Below, piece after piece: positions 29,575 through 38,994 of a stretch of DNA of 64,000 nucleotides. Position numbers and translations under genes: made by a program. The notes under the pieces were generated by a model, which searched no databases, was not told the DNA's origin, and saw only the letters and a list, made by a program, of their open reading frames with translations. The DNA comes from VRUE01 sp963720805 (GTDB lineage Bacteria > Actinomycetota > Thermoleophilia > Solirubrobacterales > 70-9): the NCBI GenBank assembly GCA_963720805.1, contig CAVRGT010000012.1:124001-188000 (forward strand), in the 5' to 3' direction. Every line of letters begins with the position of its first letter. Position 1 is the stretch's first letter.

Positions 29575-31048
29575 TCTGCCGCACGGTAGTGACAACAAGC
29601 GCCACGGCCGCGCAAAGTGAGAACGACGCCGCCCCGAGCGCCCAGCCGGCGCTGACGTCGCTGAGGTAGTGGACGTTGAGGTAGACCCGCGAGAGACCGA
29701 CCAGCGCGGTCAGCGCGACGCCGGCAACGACGACGAGCGCGCCGCGCGCCATTCCGGGCCGCAGCCGCATCACGATCGTCACCGCGAGCCAGACGTAGAA
29801 GGTCGAGTAGGCGGCGTGGGCGCTCGGGAACGAGGAGCCCGAGACGCCGATCAGCCCGCCGCCGGGCCGCGGGCGATCGACCGCGTCCTTGATCTCGTGC
29901 ACGCCGACGAAGATCAGCACCACGCCGGCCAGCAGCACCCAGAACTCGGCCCAGCGCCGACGCGCGATCAGCAGCACCGCGGCGACGAAGGCAAGTGCTC
30001 CGGTGAGCGCGGTCGAGCCCAGGTCGGTGAAGACCTTGGTGAAGTGGGTCAGCCAGCCCGCTTGCAGCTTTTCGGCGAATTCGATTGCCGTCGTGTCGCC
30101 CGGCGTCGGCCCCGGTTCGCCGTTGACGATCACGGTGTAGGCGACGAGGACGAAGCTTGCCACCGCGAAGATCGCCATCAGCGAGGTGAACTCGAGCCCG
30201 AAGGTGCCGCCGGGCGTGACCCGCTCCCAGAGGAACTGCAGCTGGGGGCGGAAGCGGCGGGTCAGCGCGACCAGCCGGCGCGTCGCCGCGTGGCGCTCCA
30301 TCCAGGCGACGACCCGGCGGCGGTTCTCCTCGACCCGCAGGAAGCGGATCGCGGTGACGATCGCGACGATGACGACGATCGCGCTCGCCAGCACGAAGGC
30401 GCCGCGGCCGGCGTACTTGGCGGCGCTCTCGATGCTGCGTGAGAAGAAGTAGCCGACCAGAATGTGGGCGCTGGCCCAGAGCCCGGTGCCGAGGATGCTG
30501 TAGGGGACGAAGGCGCGGTAGCGCATGCCCGAGCTGCCGGCGATGAAGGGAGCGAAGGCGCGCACCAGGCTGATGAAGCGGCCGATGAAGATCGTCTTGC
30601 CGCCGTGGCGGGAGAAGTAGTCCTCGACCTTTTCGAAGCGCTCGTGGCCGATGCCGAAGCGAGGGCCGTTTTTGAGCACGAACTCGCGCCCGAGCCGGCG
30701 GCCGATGAAGAAGCTGGTCGTGTCGCCGAGCCAGGCCGAGAACCAGGCGATCGCGATCAGCAGGTAGATGTCGATCGCGCCCTGCCCGGCGACCGCGCCA
30801 CCGAGCAGCATCACGGTCTCGCCGGGGACGAGGAGGCCGACGAAGGCGCCGGTCTCGGCGAAGGCGAAGGCGCCGACGATCAGGTAGGTCCAGGCGCCGA
30901 GCGCGTTGGAGAGGTCTTCGAGCAGGCTCTGCAGGTCGAGCTGGCCGAGCTGGCGGCTGATCAGGTAGTAGCCGACGGCGACGAGGGCGACGGCGACCGC
31001 GATCAGCAGGCGTTTGCGGTTGCCGCCCCCCTCGCCCGGCAGCTTCAT
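29531..31048 (-). CDS. DedA-PAP2 fusion membrane protein
   Basis: The 505-aa protein joins an N-terminal DedA/SNARE-associated domain (AFAFAETGAFVGLLVPGETV, IFIGRFISLVRAFAPFIAGS, conserved Arg in FxGRxxxxxR) to a C-terminal PAP2 phosphatase with the three motifs KDAVDRPRPGG, SFPSAHAAYS and SRVYLNVHYLSDV. DedA proteins flip or move polyprenyl-phosphate and phospholipids; PAP2 enzymes dephosphorylate undecaprenyl-PP or phosphatidate. The fusion fits lipid-carrier recycling at the membrane. The frame is intact and starts at ATG 31048. Confidence 0.9.
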   Translation of the reverse strand: MKLPGEGGGNRKRLLIAVAVALVAVGYYLISRQLGQLDLQSLLEDLSNALGAWTYLIVGAFAFAETGAFVGLLVPGETVMLLGGAVAGQGAIDIYLLIAIAWFSAWLGDTTSFFIGRRLGREFVLKNGPRFGIGHERFEKVEDYFSRHGGKTIFIGRFISLVRAFAPFIAGSSGMRYRAFVPYSILGTGLWASAHILVGYFFSRSIESAAKYAGRGAFVLASAIVVIVAIVTAIRFLRVEENRRRVVAWMERHAATRRLVALTRRFRPQLQFLWERVTPGGTFGLEFTSLMAIFAVASFVLVAYTVIVNGEPGPTPGDTTAIEFAEKLQAGWLTHFTKVFTDLGSTALTGALAFVAAVLLIARRRWAEFWVLLAGVVLIFVGVHEIKDAVDRPRPGGGLIGVSGSSFPSAHAAYSTFYVWLAVTIVMRLRPGMARGALVVVAGVALTALVGLSRVYLNVHYLSDVSAGWALGAASFSLCAAVALVVTTVRQNDRRVAAGAAEDRE

Positions 31049-31057
31049 CGCAACTCC

Positions 31058-31104
31058 TTCCGGTGCGCCTTATATGGCTCACGGCCGCAAAAGGCGCACC
31101 GCAA
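31058..31104. terminator. Family B hairpin, copy 3 (overlaps ispE 3' end)
   Basis: Arms 31058-31077 and 31085-31104 share TTCCGGTGCGCCTTWT and AAAAGGCGCACCG with copies 1 and 2; the outer 2-4 nt are mismatched. The ispE stop codon (31079-31081) is in the loop, and the right arm encodes its last residues (VRLLRP). It lies 10 nt upstream of the DedA-PAP2 start. Confidence 0.65.
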
Positions 31105-31932
31105 CCTCTCCGGCCTCGCAGACGATCGCGTCGTCGCGGTCGATGCGCCTCGGCGGCGTCCCGGGCCGCGCCAGGTCGTCGAAGAGGCCGAAGGCGGTCG
31201 GGCCGGAGCCGGTGAGCAGCGCGTGCGGGGCGCCTGCCTCGCGCAGCGCGTCGAGGGCGACGCCGATCTCGGGACGCAGCGAGCGCGCCGCCGGCTCGAG
31301 GTCGTTGACGAGCAGCTCCGGGTAGGCGAGCGGCGAGGCGCCGGAGCCGGCCGACCGCGCGCAGGCGCTGCGCCAGCTCATCCAGCTCCGTCGCGCTTCG
31401 TCCGAGTCCGAGGCGATCGGCCTCGGCGAAGACTTCGGCGGTGCTGAGCCCGCCGCCGTCCGGGCAGCAGCACGACCGCGTGCGGCTTCGGCTCCGGCAA
31501 CCGCTCGACCCTCTCTCCGGCGCCACGTACAAGGGCGAGGGCCGGCCTCAGCTGCGAGGGCACGTCGGCGCCGAGCTCGAGCGGCGATCTCGTCCAGGCC
31601 CGCGACCTCTCCAGCGGCAAGGCGGAGGATCGCCGCAGCGTCGGCGCTGCCGCCGCCGAGGCCGGCTGCGACCGGGATGCGCTTCTCGATCTCGACCCGC
31701 AGCGGCGGACTCTGCCAGCCGTGCTCGCGGAGCGCCGCCAGCGCCGGCGGCGCCAGGTTCTCGCCCTCGACCCCCGGGCAGATGACCTCGTCCTCGGCTC
31801 GGCCTCGCTCACCTCGATCAGGTCGCCGAGCGCCAGCGGCTCGAACAGCGAGCAGAGCTCGTGCAGGCCGTCCTCGCGGCGGGCGCCGAGGTAGAGGCAG
31901 AGGTTGAGCTTGGCTGGGGCGGGGATCCGCAA
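31079..31932 (-). CDS. ispE: 4-diphosphocytidyl-2-C-methyl-D-erythritol kinase, frameshifted
   Basis: IspE is the GHMP kinase of the MEP isoprenoid pathway. The N-terminus MRIPAPAKLNLCLYLGARRE, the ATP loop PVAAGLGGGSADAAAILRLA and the C-terminal VNDLEPAARSLRPEIGVALD and HALLTGSGPTAFGLFDDL are all found, but in three frames with breaks near 31790, 31560 and 31360. The start is TTG 31932, directly after the arm of family A copy 2. It follows rsmA, the usual order. Confidence 0.85.
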
Positions 31933-32047
31933 GGGGCCTATCCCGGTAGGGGTTCCACTTAACTTTTTCGGTGGAGTGGAAGTTGTCTACCGTGAGCGGG
32001 GTTGGCGAAAAAGTACAAGACGTTCCACCCCTACCGGGATAGGCCCC
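31933..32047. repeat. Family A structured repeat, copy 2
   Basis: The outer 21-nt arms (31933-31953 and 32027-32047) are perfectly complementary and contain GGCCTATCCCGGTAGGGGT. Internal strands are TCCACTTA (left, 8 nt) and ACAAGACGTTCC (right, 12 nt). Inner arms ACTTTTTCG (31962-31970) and CGAAAAAGT (32006-32014) enclose a 35-nt loop starting GTGGAG and ending GGTTGG. The minus-strand arm supplies GGC CTA TCC CGG TAG, the likely end of rsmA. Confidence 0.85.
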
Positions 32048-32793
32048 TGGCCAAGCTCGGAACTCATCAGGGGAGAGCTGCTCGGCGCGGGCGTCTTCGG
32101 GCAGGCCGAGTCGCGCAGCGCCGGCGCGCACCGGGGCCAGCGAGCCCGGGCCGGACGTGCTCGACCGAGCGGGCGAGCGCCTTGCGGCGGTGGGCGAAGG
32201 CGGCCCGGACCAGCTCGCGCGTCGGCGCGTCGGCGCCCGGGCCGGTGCGCCGCAGGGCGAGGATCGCCGAGTCGACCCGCGGCCGCGGCCGGAAGACGGC
32301 CGGGTCGACCTTGCGCAGCAAGCGCACCTCGCAGGCGAGCTGGGCGAGCACGCTCGGGGACCCGTAGGTGCGGCTGCCGGGCGCCGCCCGCAGCCGGTCG
32401 GCGATCTCGCGCTGCACCATCACCGTCCAGGAGCGCAGCGAGGGCAGCTGCTCGATCGTGCGCAGGATCACCGGCGTCGCCACCGCGTAGGGAAGGTTGG
32501 CGACGACCGCCGTCGGCAGCCGGCTCGCAGGGCGGTGAGGTCGATCCGCATCGCGTCGGCCCAGTGCAGGCTGACGTTGGGCCGCGCCGCCAGGGGCGCG
32601 AGTGCCTCAGCCAGGCCGCGGTCGAGCTCGACCGAGTGCAGGTGGGCGACGACGTCGGCGAGCCGCTCGCTCAGCACCCCTTCGCCGGCGCCGACCTCGA
32701 GCACGACGTCGTTCGCGGCGCAGCTCGGCGTCGCGGACGATCGCGTCGAGCAGGTTCGGGATCGGCGAGGAAGTTCTGCCCGAGCCTGACCAA
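32031..32793 (-). CDS. rsmA: 16S rRNA dimethyladenosine transferase, frameshifted
   Basis: RsmA (KsgA) dimethylates two adjacent adenosines near the 3' end of 16S rRNA. LVRLGQNFLADP, NDVVLEVGAGEGVLSERLAD, HLHSVELDRGLAEAL, SLHWADAMRIDLTAL and a TxLPYxxATP-like motif are seen, then SWTVMVQREIADRLRAAPGS and VFRPRPRVDSAILAL. Frames change near 32740, 32510 and 32130. The TTG at 32793 is 10 bp from the tatD stop. The last codons appear to be GLSR-TAG within family A copy 2. Confidence 0.82.
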
Positions 32794-32802
32794 GGCGCCC
32801 CG

Positions 32803-33574
32803 CTACCAGCCGAAGAGCGCCCGCGCGTTGGCCTCCACCGTGCGCTCCAGCTCGGCGTAGGAGACGCCGCGAACCTCGGCGACGACCTCGGCGGTGGAGA
32901 CGACGTAGGCCGGCTCGTTGGGCTTGCCGCGCATCGGCTGCGGCGCCAGGTAGGGCGCGTCGGTCTCGACCAGGACGAGCTCGTCGGGCAGCTTGGCGGC
33001 CGCCTCGCGCAGCTCCCCGGCGCTGGGGAAGGTGACGATGCCCGAGAAGGAGCAGTACCAGCCGCGATCGATCGCGTCCTGCGACCCGCCAGGGCGCGAG
33101 GAAGCAGTGCAGGATCACGGCGACGCCCTCGCCGCGGCGATCGAGGATCTCGAAGACGTCGTCGATCGCGCCGGTCTCGTCCTCGGGGTCGCGGGCGTGG
33201 ATCACGATCGGCAGCTCGCGCTCGCGGGCGATATCGATCTGGGCTTCGAAGGCCCGGCGCTGGTCGGCCTTGCTCGCCGACTCGCGGTAGTAGTCGATCC
33301 CGCTCTCGCCGATCGCCCGCACCTTCTCGTTCTCGCCGGCCAGGCGGGCGATCTCCGCCGCCCGCGCGTCGTCGAAGCCGGCCGCCTCGGTCGGGTGGCA
33401 GCCAACGGTGGCGAAGACGCCGTCGTGGCGCCCGGCGGCGGCGAGCGCGGCGGCGTTCGTCTCGGCATCGAGGCCGACGTTGAGCATCCGCTCCACCCCC
33501 GCCTCGCGCGCCGCCGCGACCACCTCACCCTCGGGGCGCTCGCAGAGAAAGAGATGGGTGTGGGAATCGATCAC
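32803..33574 (-). CDS. tatD: TatD-family metal-dependent DNase, frameshifted
   Basis: The TIM-barrel hydrolase TatD is a Mg-dependent 3'-5' exonuclease. VIDSHTHLFLCERPEGEVV gives the first metal His pair, FATVGCHPTEAAGF, AIGESGIDYYRESASKADQR, LPIVIHARDPEDETGAIDDV and VILHCF follow, and the C-terminus (LVETDAPYLAPQPMRGKPNE-like) is in other frames after a break near 33095. It starts at GTG 33574 and ends in RALFGW. tatD-rsmA-ispE is a conserved cluster. Confidence 0.85.
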
Positions 33575-33642
33575 GCCGGTTTCCAGCCTATCCCCGTCCG
33601 ACGATCTCACTGCGGCTGCGCGCGGATAGCCTTCGGCACTGG

Positions 33643-34821
33643 ATGGGAGATTTCGCCGACTACTACCGCGAGATCTACGCCCTCGGCCTCGGCGGCGAGA
33701 CGCCGAGCGTTCCCGGTCTCCGTCGCCGAGCTGGAGCAGCTCGCCGCCGAGACGATGGACGAGCGCGCCGCCAACTACGTCTTCGCCGGCGCCGGCAGCG
33801 AGGACACGATGGACGCCAACCGCGAGGCCTTCCGGCGCCGCCGGATCGTGCCGCGGATGCTGCGCGACGTCGCCTCGCGCGACCTCTCCACCGCCCTGCT
33901 CGGCACGGCGATGCCCGCGCCGCTGCTGCTGGCGCCGATCGGCGTGCAGAAGGTCGTCCATTCCGACGGCGAGCTGGCGACCGCGCGGGCGGCGGCGGCG
34001 CTCGGGCTGCCGATGATCGCCAGCACCAACTCCCACTTCACGCTCGAGGAGATCGCCGAGGCGGGCGGCGAGGCTCCGCGCTGGTTCCAGCTCTACTGGC
34101 CCAACGACCGCGCGCATCGCCGCCAGCTTCGTCGGCCGCGCCGAGGCGGCCGGCTACGGCGCGATCGTGCTCACCGTCGACACCTTCATCCCCGGCTGGA
34201 AGCCGCGCGACCTGCAGCAGGCCTGGCTGCCCTTTCTCAACGGCATGGGCGTCGCCAACTACTTCCAGGACCCGGTCTTCCGCGCAGGACTGGAGAAGTC
34301 GCCCGAGGAGGACGTCGGCGCCGCCACCGGCCACTTCCTCGGCGTCCAGGCCAACCCGGCGCTGAGCTGGGACGACCTCGCCTGGCTGCGCGAGCAGACC
34401 GAGCTGCCGATCGTGATCAAGGGGATCCAGCACGCCGACGACGCCGGCGAGGCGGCCGCGCGCGGCATCGACGGCATCGTCGTCTCCAACCACGGCGGTC
34501 GCCAGGTCGACGGCGCGATCGGTGCGCTGGACGCGCTGCCGGCGATCGCCGAGGCGGCCGGCGACGAGCTGGCGGTCCTCTTCGACAGCGGCATCCGCAG
34601 CGGCAGCGACGCGATCAAGGCGCTCGCGCTGGGCGCCGACGCCGTCTGCCTCGGCCGTCCTTATATCTGGGGACTCGCCTTGGAGGGGCAGCAGGGGGTG
34701 GAAACCGTGCTCAAGATGGTCCTGGCCGAGCTGGACCTGACGCTGGCGTTGCTGCGGGTATACCGAGCCGGGGGAGCTTGGGCCAGAGGCGCTCGTCGAC
34801 ACCCAAGGCCTGTCCCGGTAG
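33643..34821 (+). CDS. FMN-dependent alpha-hydroxy-acid dehydrogenase/oxidase, frameshifted
   Basis: This is a TIM-barrel FMN enzyme of the lactate/glycolate oxidase family, about 390 aa. MGDFADYYREIYALGLGGET starts frame one; VSVAELEQLAAETMDERAAN and NYVFAGAGSEDTMDANREAF continue in the next. LLAPIGVQKVVHSDGELATA, IVLTVDTFIPGWKPRDLQQA, ELPIVIKGIQHADDAGEAAA and GIVVSNHGGRQVDGAIGALD (catalytic His, FMN-binding Arg) follow. A break at about 34752 leads to CGYTEPGELGPEALVDTQGL and a TAG (34819-34821) inside family A copy 3. The substrate (lactate, glycolate or other) is not decidable. Confidence 0.85.
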
Positions 34822-34921
34822 GGGTTCCACTTAACTTTTTGGATGGAGACGGTGTTGCTGGCGCCGCGAGGTTGGCGCCCAAAAAGTGCAAGACGTTTCA
34901 CCCCTACCGGGACAGGCCTTG
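34804..34921. repeat. Family A structured repeat, copy 3
   Basis: Outer 22-nt arms (34804-34825, 34900-34921) are perfect and carry GGCCTGTCCCGGTAGGGGT; relative to copy 2 the A-T pair is changed to G-C on both arms. The inner stem changes from ACTTTTTCG/CGAAAAAGT to ACTTTTTGG/CCAAAAAGT, again compensated. Internal strands TCCACTTA and GCAAGACGTTTC are conserved. It lies between a rightward and a leftward gene end. Confidence 0.85.
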
Positions 34922-34926
34922 AGCGC

Positions 34927-35797
34927 TCAGAGGTCACGTCTGGCGAAGGACGCGGCGGCGATAGCGAGCACCATCGCGGTGTAAGCAAAGGCCCAGAGGA
35001 TCAGGCCCGGGCTTGCCGCTTCGGAACCGCCGAAGGGGCCCAGTTGGAGGACTACGCCGGTGAGGCCTGAGGTGTTGGAGATCAGGGCGTGGAGGCCGGC
35101 TGCGTAGAGGCCCTCGAAGGGGAGGATCCAGCTGGCGGTGTGGCCGATCGAGTGCAGGGTGGCGGAGTTGATCGCGTGGCCGATCTGGGCCAGCAGGCCG
35201 GCGGTCAGGCCGGCGCCGTAGACCATGAAGACGACAATTCCCTGGGCCGTCACCGAGAGGAAGGTCGAGGCGAGCAGCGAGAGGGCGGCGACGATCGCGA
35301 CGGCGAGCGCCAGGGCCAGCGCGGGGCCGAGCAGGTGGTCGGGCGCCCAGTGGCCGGTCTGCCAGGTGATCGCCAGCGCGGCGCCGTACATCGCGAGCAC
35401 GTAAGCCGCGGAAAGGCCCGCAGCGGCGAGGAAACGCGAGAGCAACAGCGTCGTGCGGCCGATCGGGCGCACGACCAGCGGCTGCAGCAGACCGCTCTCG
35501 GCGTCCCCGCGCACGATCCCCAGGGTGAGGAAGACGGCGAGCACGGAGCCGAGGAACAGCGTCGTGAACATCGCCATGCCGAAGATCGTCGCGCCGGTGA
35601 AGGCCTTCGGGTCGAGGATCTTCGGTTCGGGACCGGCGAAGCCGCTGGCGTCGCGGAAGGCGAAGTGGGCGCCGACGCCGTAAAGCGCGAGGAAGCCGAG
35701 ATGAGAGCAGGAGCACGGCGAGGAAGACGCGGCGACGCAGGCCCTCGCGCATGGCGTAGCCGACCACGGTTGAGACCGAACGCCACATTGGGCTCAC
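34927..35797 (-). CDS. ABC-2 type transporter permease, one frameshift
   Basis: The six-helix NosY-like permease partners the ATPase upstream. SVSTVVGYAMREGLRRRVFL begins it; after a break near 35700 it reads IFGMAMFTTLFLGSVLAVFL, GIVRGDAESGLLQPLVVRPI, LLLSRFLAAAGLSAAYVLAM, TFLSVTAQGIVVFMVYGAGL and TAMVLAIAAASFARRDL. IVRGDxExGxLxPLxxRPIxR is the family signature. The start GTG 35797 overlaps the ATPase stop. Substrate unknown. Confidence 0.82.
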
Positions 35798-36636
35798 CCC
35801 GTCCGCCCCTGCACGGCGTCGAGGTAGACGTCCTCGAGCGTGCTGCTCAGCACCTCGACCCGGTGGATGCGCTCGCCTTCGGCGACCAGCCGCGCGACGA
35901 TCTCCGGCGCCTGCTCGCGCCCGGCGCCCTCGAAGAGCCTGACCCCGTTCGCGGTCTCGACCTCGACCCCGCGCGGCCGCTCCAGGTCGGCGGGACGTCC
36001 CTCCTGAACCAGCTTGCCGTCGGCGATGATCGCGACTCGGTCGCAGACCAGCTCGACCTCGCTGAGCAGGTGCGAGTTGAGCAGGACGGCGACGTCGCGG
36101 CGGCGCAGCTCTTCGAGCAGGCCGCGGACGATCCGCCTGCCCACCGGGTCCAGGGCGCTGGTCGGCTCGTCGAGCAGCAGCAGCCGCGGCGATCCGACAA
36201 GCGCCTGGGCAATGCCGAGCCGCTGCTGCATCCCCTTCGACATCGTCTCCACCCGCGTGTCGGCGGCGTGGCTCAGCTCGACCAGCTCGAGCAGCTCCGC
36301 CCGCTCGCGCGCCCCACCCTCCGACCCGCAGAGCCGCTGGTGCAACACCAGCAGCTCGTCAGCCGAGCACCAGCCGGGGAAGCGAAAGAGCTCGGCGAGG
36401 TAGCCGATCGCGGCTCGCGCCGGCGGCGAACCGGCCGGCTTCCCCAGCACCTCAACACTGCCGCCGCTGGGCCGGACCAGGCCGCAGGCGATCTTGGTCA
36501 GGGTCGACTTGCCGGCGCCGTTGGGACCGAGCAGGCCGAGCAGCTCCCCCGCGCCGACCTCGAGATCAACCCCAACCAGTGCTTCCTTGCCGCGGTAGGA
36601 CTTGCGCAGGGCGCGGGCGGCAAGGACCGCAGGCAT
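35794..36636 (-). CDS. ABC transporter ATP-binding protein
   Basis: The intact 280-aa ATPase has Walker A LGPNGAGKSTLTKIACGLVR, Q-loop AELFRFPGW, signature MSKGMQQRLGIAQAL, Walker B LLLLDEPTSALDPVGRRIV and H-loop NSHLLSEVEL. The C-terminal CcmA/NodI-like extension ends LSSTLEDVYLDAVQGRTG. It is part of a two-gene exporter with the permease. Its ATG overlaps the metG stop (TAATG), so the three genes are coupled. Confidence 0.92.
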   Translation of the reverse strand: MPAVLAARALRKSYRGKEALVGVDLEVGAGELLGLLGPNGAGKSTLTKIACGLVRPSGGSVEVLGKPAGSPPARAAIGYLAELFRFPGWCSADELLVLHQRLCGSEGGARERAELLELVELSHAADTRVETMSKGMQQRLGIAQALVGSPRLLLLDEPTSALDPVGRRIVRGLLEELRRRDVAVLLNSHLLSEVELVCDRVAIIADGKLVQEGRPADLERPRGVEVETANGVRLFEGAGREQAPEIVARLVAEGERIHRVEVLSSTLEDVYLDAVQGRTG

Positions 36637-38142
36637 TAACCCGGCGCCTCGATCTTGGGGAAGAGCTGCGCCACCCGCTCGACGCTCTGGCCGCCCGGGC
36701 GGGAGCCGAAGTCCGCCAGGGCGCGCTCGTCTTCGGCAAGCGCCGTGAGCAGCGTCTCGCTCGTCTGCGGCAGGTAAGGCACGAGCAGCAGCGTCGTCAC
36801 CCGCAGCCCCTCGACCAAGTTGTAGAGGACCTCGTCGAGGCGCTCGGGGTCGGCCTCGTCCTTGGCCAGCACCCAGGGCTGGGTCTCCTCGACGTAGCGG
36901 TTGAGCCGCCGCACCAGGACCCAGGCCACCTCCAGCGCCTGGGTCAGCTCGGCCCGGTCGAGCAGCTCGCTGAAGCGCGGCACGACGCCTTCGAAGTCCT
37001 CGGCGAGCACGGCGTCGACGGCAGCCACCGGCACCGTGCCTGCGCGGTAGCGCTCGACCATCGCCAGCACGCGGCTGGCGAGGTTGCCGTAGTCGTTGGC
37101 GAGCTCGGTCTCGTAGCGCGACTCGAAGCCGGCGGTCGAGATCGAGCCGTCCTGGCCGAAGCTGACCTCGCGGAAGAGGTAGAAGCGCAGCGCGTCGGCG
37201 CCGAAGCGATCGATCACCTCAAACGGATCGAGCACGTTGCCGAGGCTCTTCGACATCTTCTTCTCGCCCATCAGCAGGTAGCCGTGGATCGTCATCCGCT
37301 GCGGCGGCTCGAGGTCGCGCGGCCAGGCAGAGCGCCGGCCAGATCACCGCGTGGAACTTGAGGATGTCCTTGGCCAGCACGTGCAGCGTGGCGGGCCAGT
37401 AGCGCTCGGTCAGGTCCTCGCCCTCGCGGGCGAAGGTCAGCGCCGTGACGTAGTTGAGCAGGGCGTCGAACCAGACGTACATCCGCTGCTCGGGGTCCCA
37501 GGGCAGCGGCAGCCCCCATTTCAGCGTCGGCCGCGAGAGCGAGACGTCTTCGAGCCCGCCCTTGATGAAGGAGACCGCCTCGTTGCGGCGGAAATCGGGC
37601 ACGACGAAGTCGGGCCGCTCCTCATACAGGCCTTCGAGCTGGCTCCTGGAAGGCGGAGAGGCGGAAGAACCAGTTCTCCTCGCGCACCTTCTCCAGCGGG
37701 ATCTCGTGGATCGGGCAGGTGTTGCCGGGCCCAGCTCGCGCTCGGTTTTGAAGTCGGCGCAGCGCGGGCAGTACCAGCCCTCGTAGGTGCCCTTGCTGAC
37801 CCAGCCGTTGTCGTAGACCCGCTGCATGATCTCGGCGACCTTCGCTTCGTGGCGCGGGTCCGAGGTGCGGATGAAGAAGTCGTTGGTGGCGCCGATGATC
37901 GGCACCAGCGCCCGAACTTCGCCGCGTTGCGGTCGGCCAGCTCCTGCGGCGAGATCCCCTCCCGCTCGGCCGCCGTCTCGATCGGCTCCCCATGCTCATC
38001 GGTCCCGGTGAGGAAGAACACGTCCTCCCCCCGCTGCCGCATGTGCCGGGCCAGCACGTCCGCAGCCATCGTCGAGTACGCGTGCCCGAGATGCGGCTCC
38101 GCGTTGACGTAGTAGATCGGGGTGGTGACGTAGTAGCGACAC
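36636..38142 (-). CDS. metG: Methionyl-tRNA synthetase, frameshifted
   Basis: MetRS charges tRNA-Met. YYVTTPIYYVNAEPHLGHAY holds the HIGH motif (HLGH), DVFFLTGTDEHGEPIETAAE is standard, YEGWYCPRCADFKTERELG is the zinc knuckle, VWFDALLNYVTALTFAREGE follows, and GEKKMSKSLGNVLDPFEVID has KMSKS. The anticodon-binding domain is EVAWVLVRRLNRYVEETQPW. Breaks occur near 38125, 37905, 37730, 37650 and 37320. The GTG at 38142 is the likely start. It is about 500 aa without a C-terminal tRNA-binding domain. Confidence 0.9.
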
Positions 38143-38163
38143 TGCGGCCAGGCTAGTAAACGC

Positions 38164-38994
38164 TCAGCGCCTGGGCTCGCGACCGGTCAGCGCTCGGTAG
38201 AGATCGTTCGCTCGGGTCCCGGTAAGCGCGGCGACGACGCTGGCGGCGGCGCGGGGGCGGGCGCCGGACTGGACCAGGTGGCGGAGGGCGTCGACGGCGA
38301 AGCCGACGTCGCGGTCGTGCTCCTCGGCGGCGGCGGGGCCGATGACGAGGACGATCTCGCCCTTGACGTCGCCGCGGAAGCGGCGGGCCAGTTCGGCCGA
38401 GGGAGCCGCGGGAGACTTCCTCGTGCATCTTGGTCATCTCGCGGCAGACGGCGGCAGGGCGGTCCGGGGCGATCGCGGCCAGCGCCGCCAGCGACTCCCC
38501 GACCCGACGCGGCGACTCGAAGGCGATCACGGTCTCGGCCGAGCGCAGCACGCGCTCCATCTCGCCCGAGCGCTTGGGCAGGAAGCCCTCGAAGCGCCAG
38601 CGGTCGGTCGGCAGGCCGGAGGCGACCAGCGCGACCGGCACCACCGAGGGCCCCGGCAGCACGGTGACGTCGAGGTCGCGCTCGATGCAGCGGCGGATCA
38701 GCTTGTAGCCGGGGTCGGAGATCGGCGGGCATGCCGGCGTCGGAGACGAGCGCGACGATGTCGCCGCGCTCGATCCGCTGCGCCAGCTCGGTCGCCCGCG
38801 GGCCTTCGTTGCCCTCGTGGTTGGAGATCAGCGGCGGCGCCGGGCGGATGCCGAGCTTGTCGAGCAGACCGCCGGTGCGGCGCGTGTCCTCGCAGGCGAT
38901 GTAGTCGGCGGCGACGAGCGCTTCGCGCACCCGCACGCGTGATGTCGTCGAGGTTGCCGATCGGGGTCGGGCAGACGATCAGCTCGCCGGGCAT
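38164..38994 (-). CDS. rsmI: 16S rRNA (cytidine-2'-O)-methyltransferase, frameshifted
   Basis: RsmI methylates the 2'-OH of a cytidine (C1402 in E. coli numbering). MPGELIVCPTPIGNLDDIT, YIACEDTRRTGGLLDKLGI, PLISNHEGNEGPRATELAQR, IVALVSDAGMP (then ISDPGYKL after a break near 38728), VTVLPGPSVVPVALVASGLP, RWRFEGFLPKRSGEM and VIAFESPRRVGESLAALA are typical. The C-terminus (LTGTRANDLYRALTGREPRR) is in another frame after a break near 38405. The start overlaps the glucokinase stop. Confidence 0.88.

Noticed and set aside
31079..32131. A continuous 350-aa frame running through family A copy 2 from rsmA into ispE
   Set aside because: It arises because frameshifts and the repeat happen to be open. 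The ispE and rsmA motifs on either side are in different frames and belong to separate proteins.
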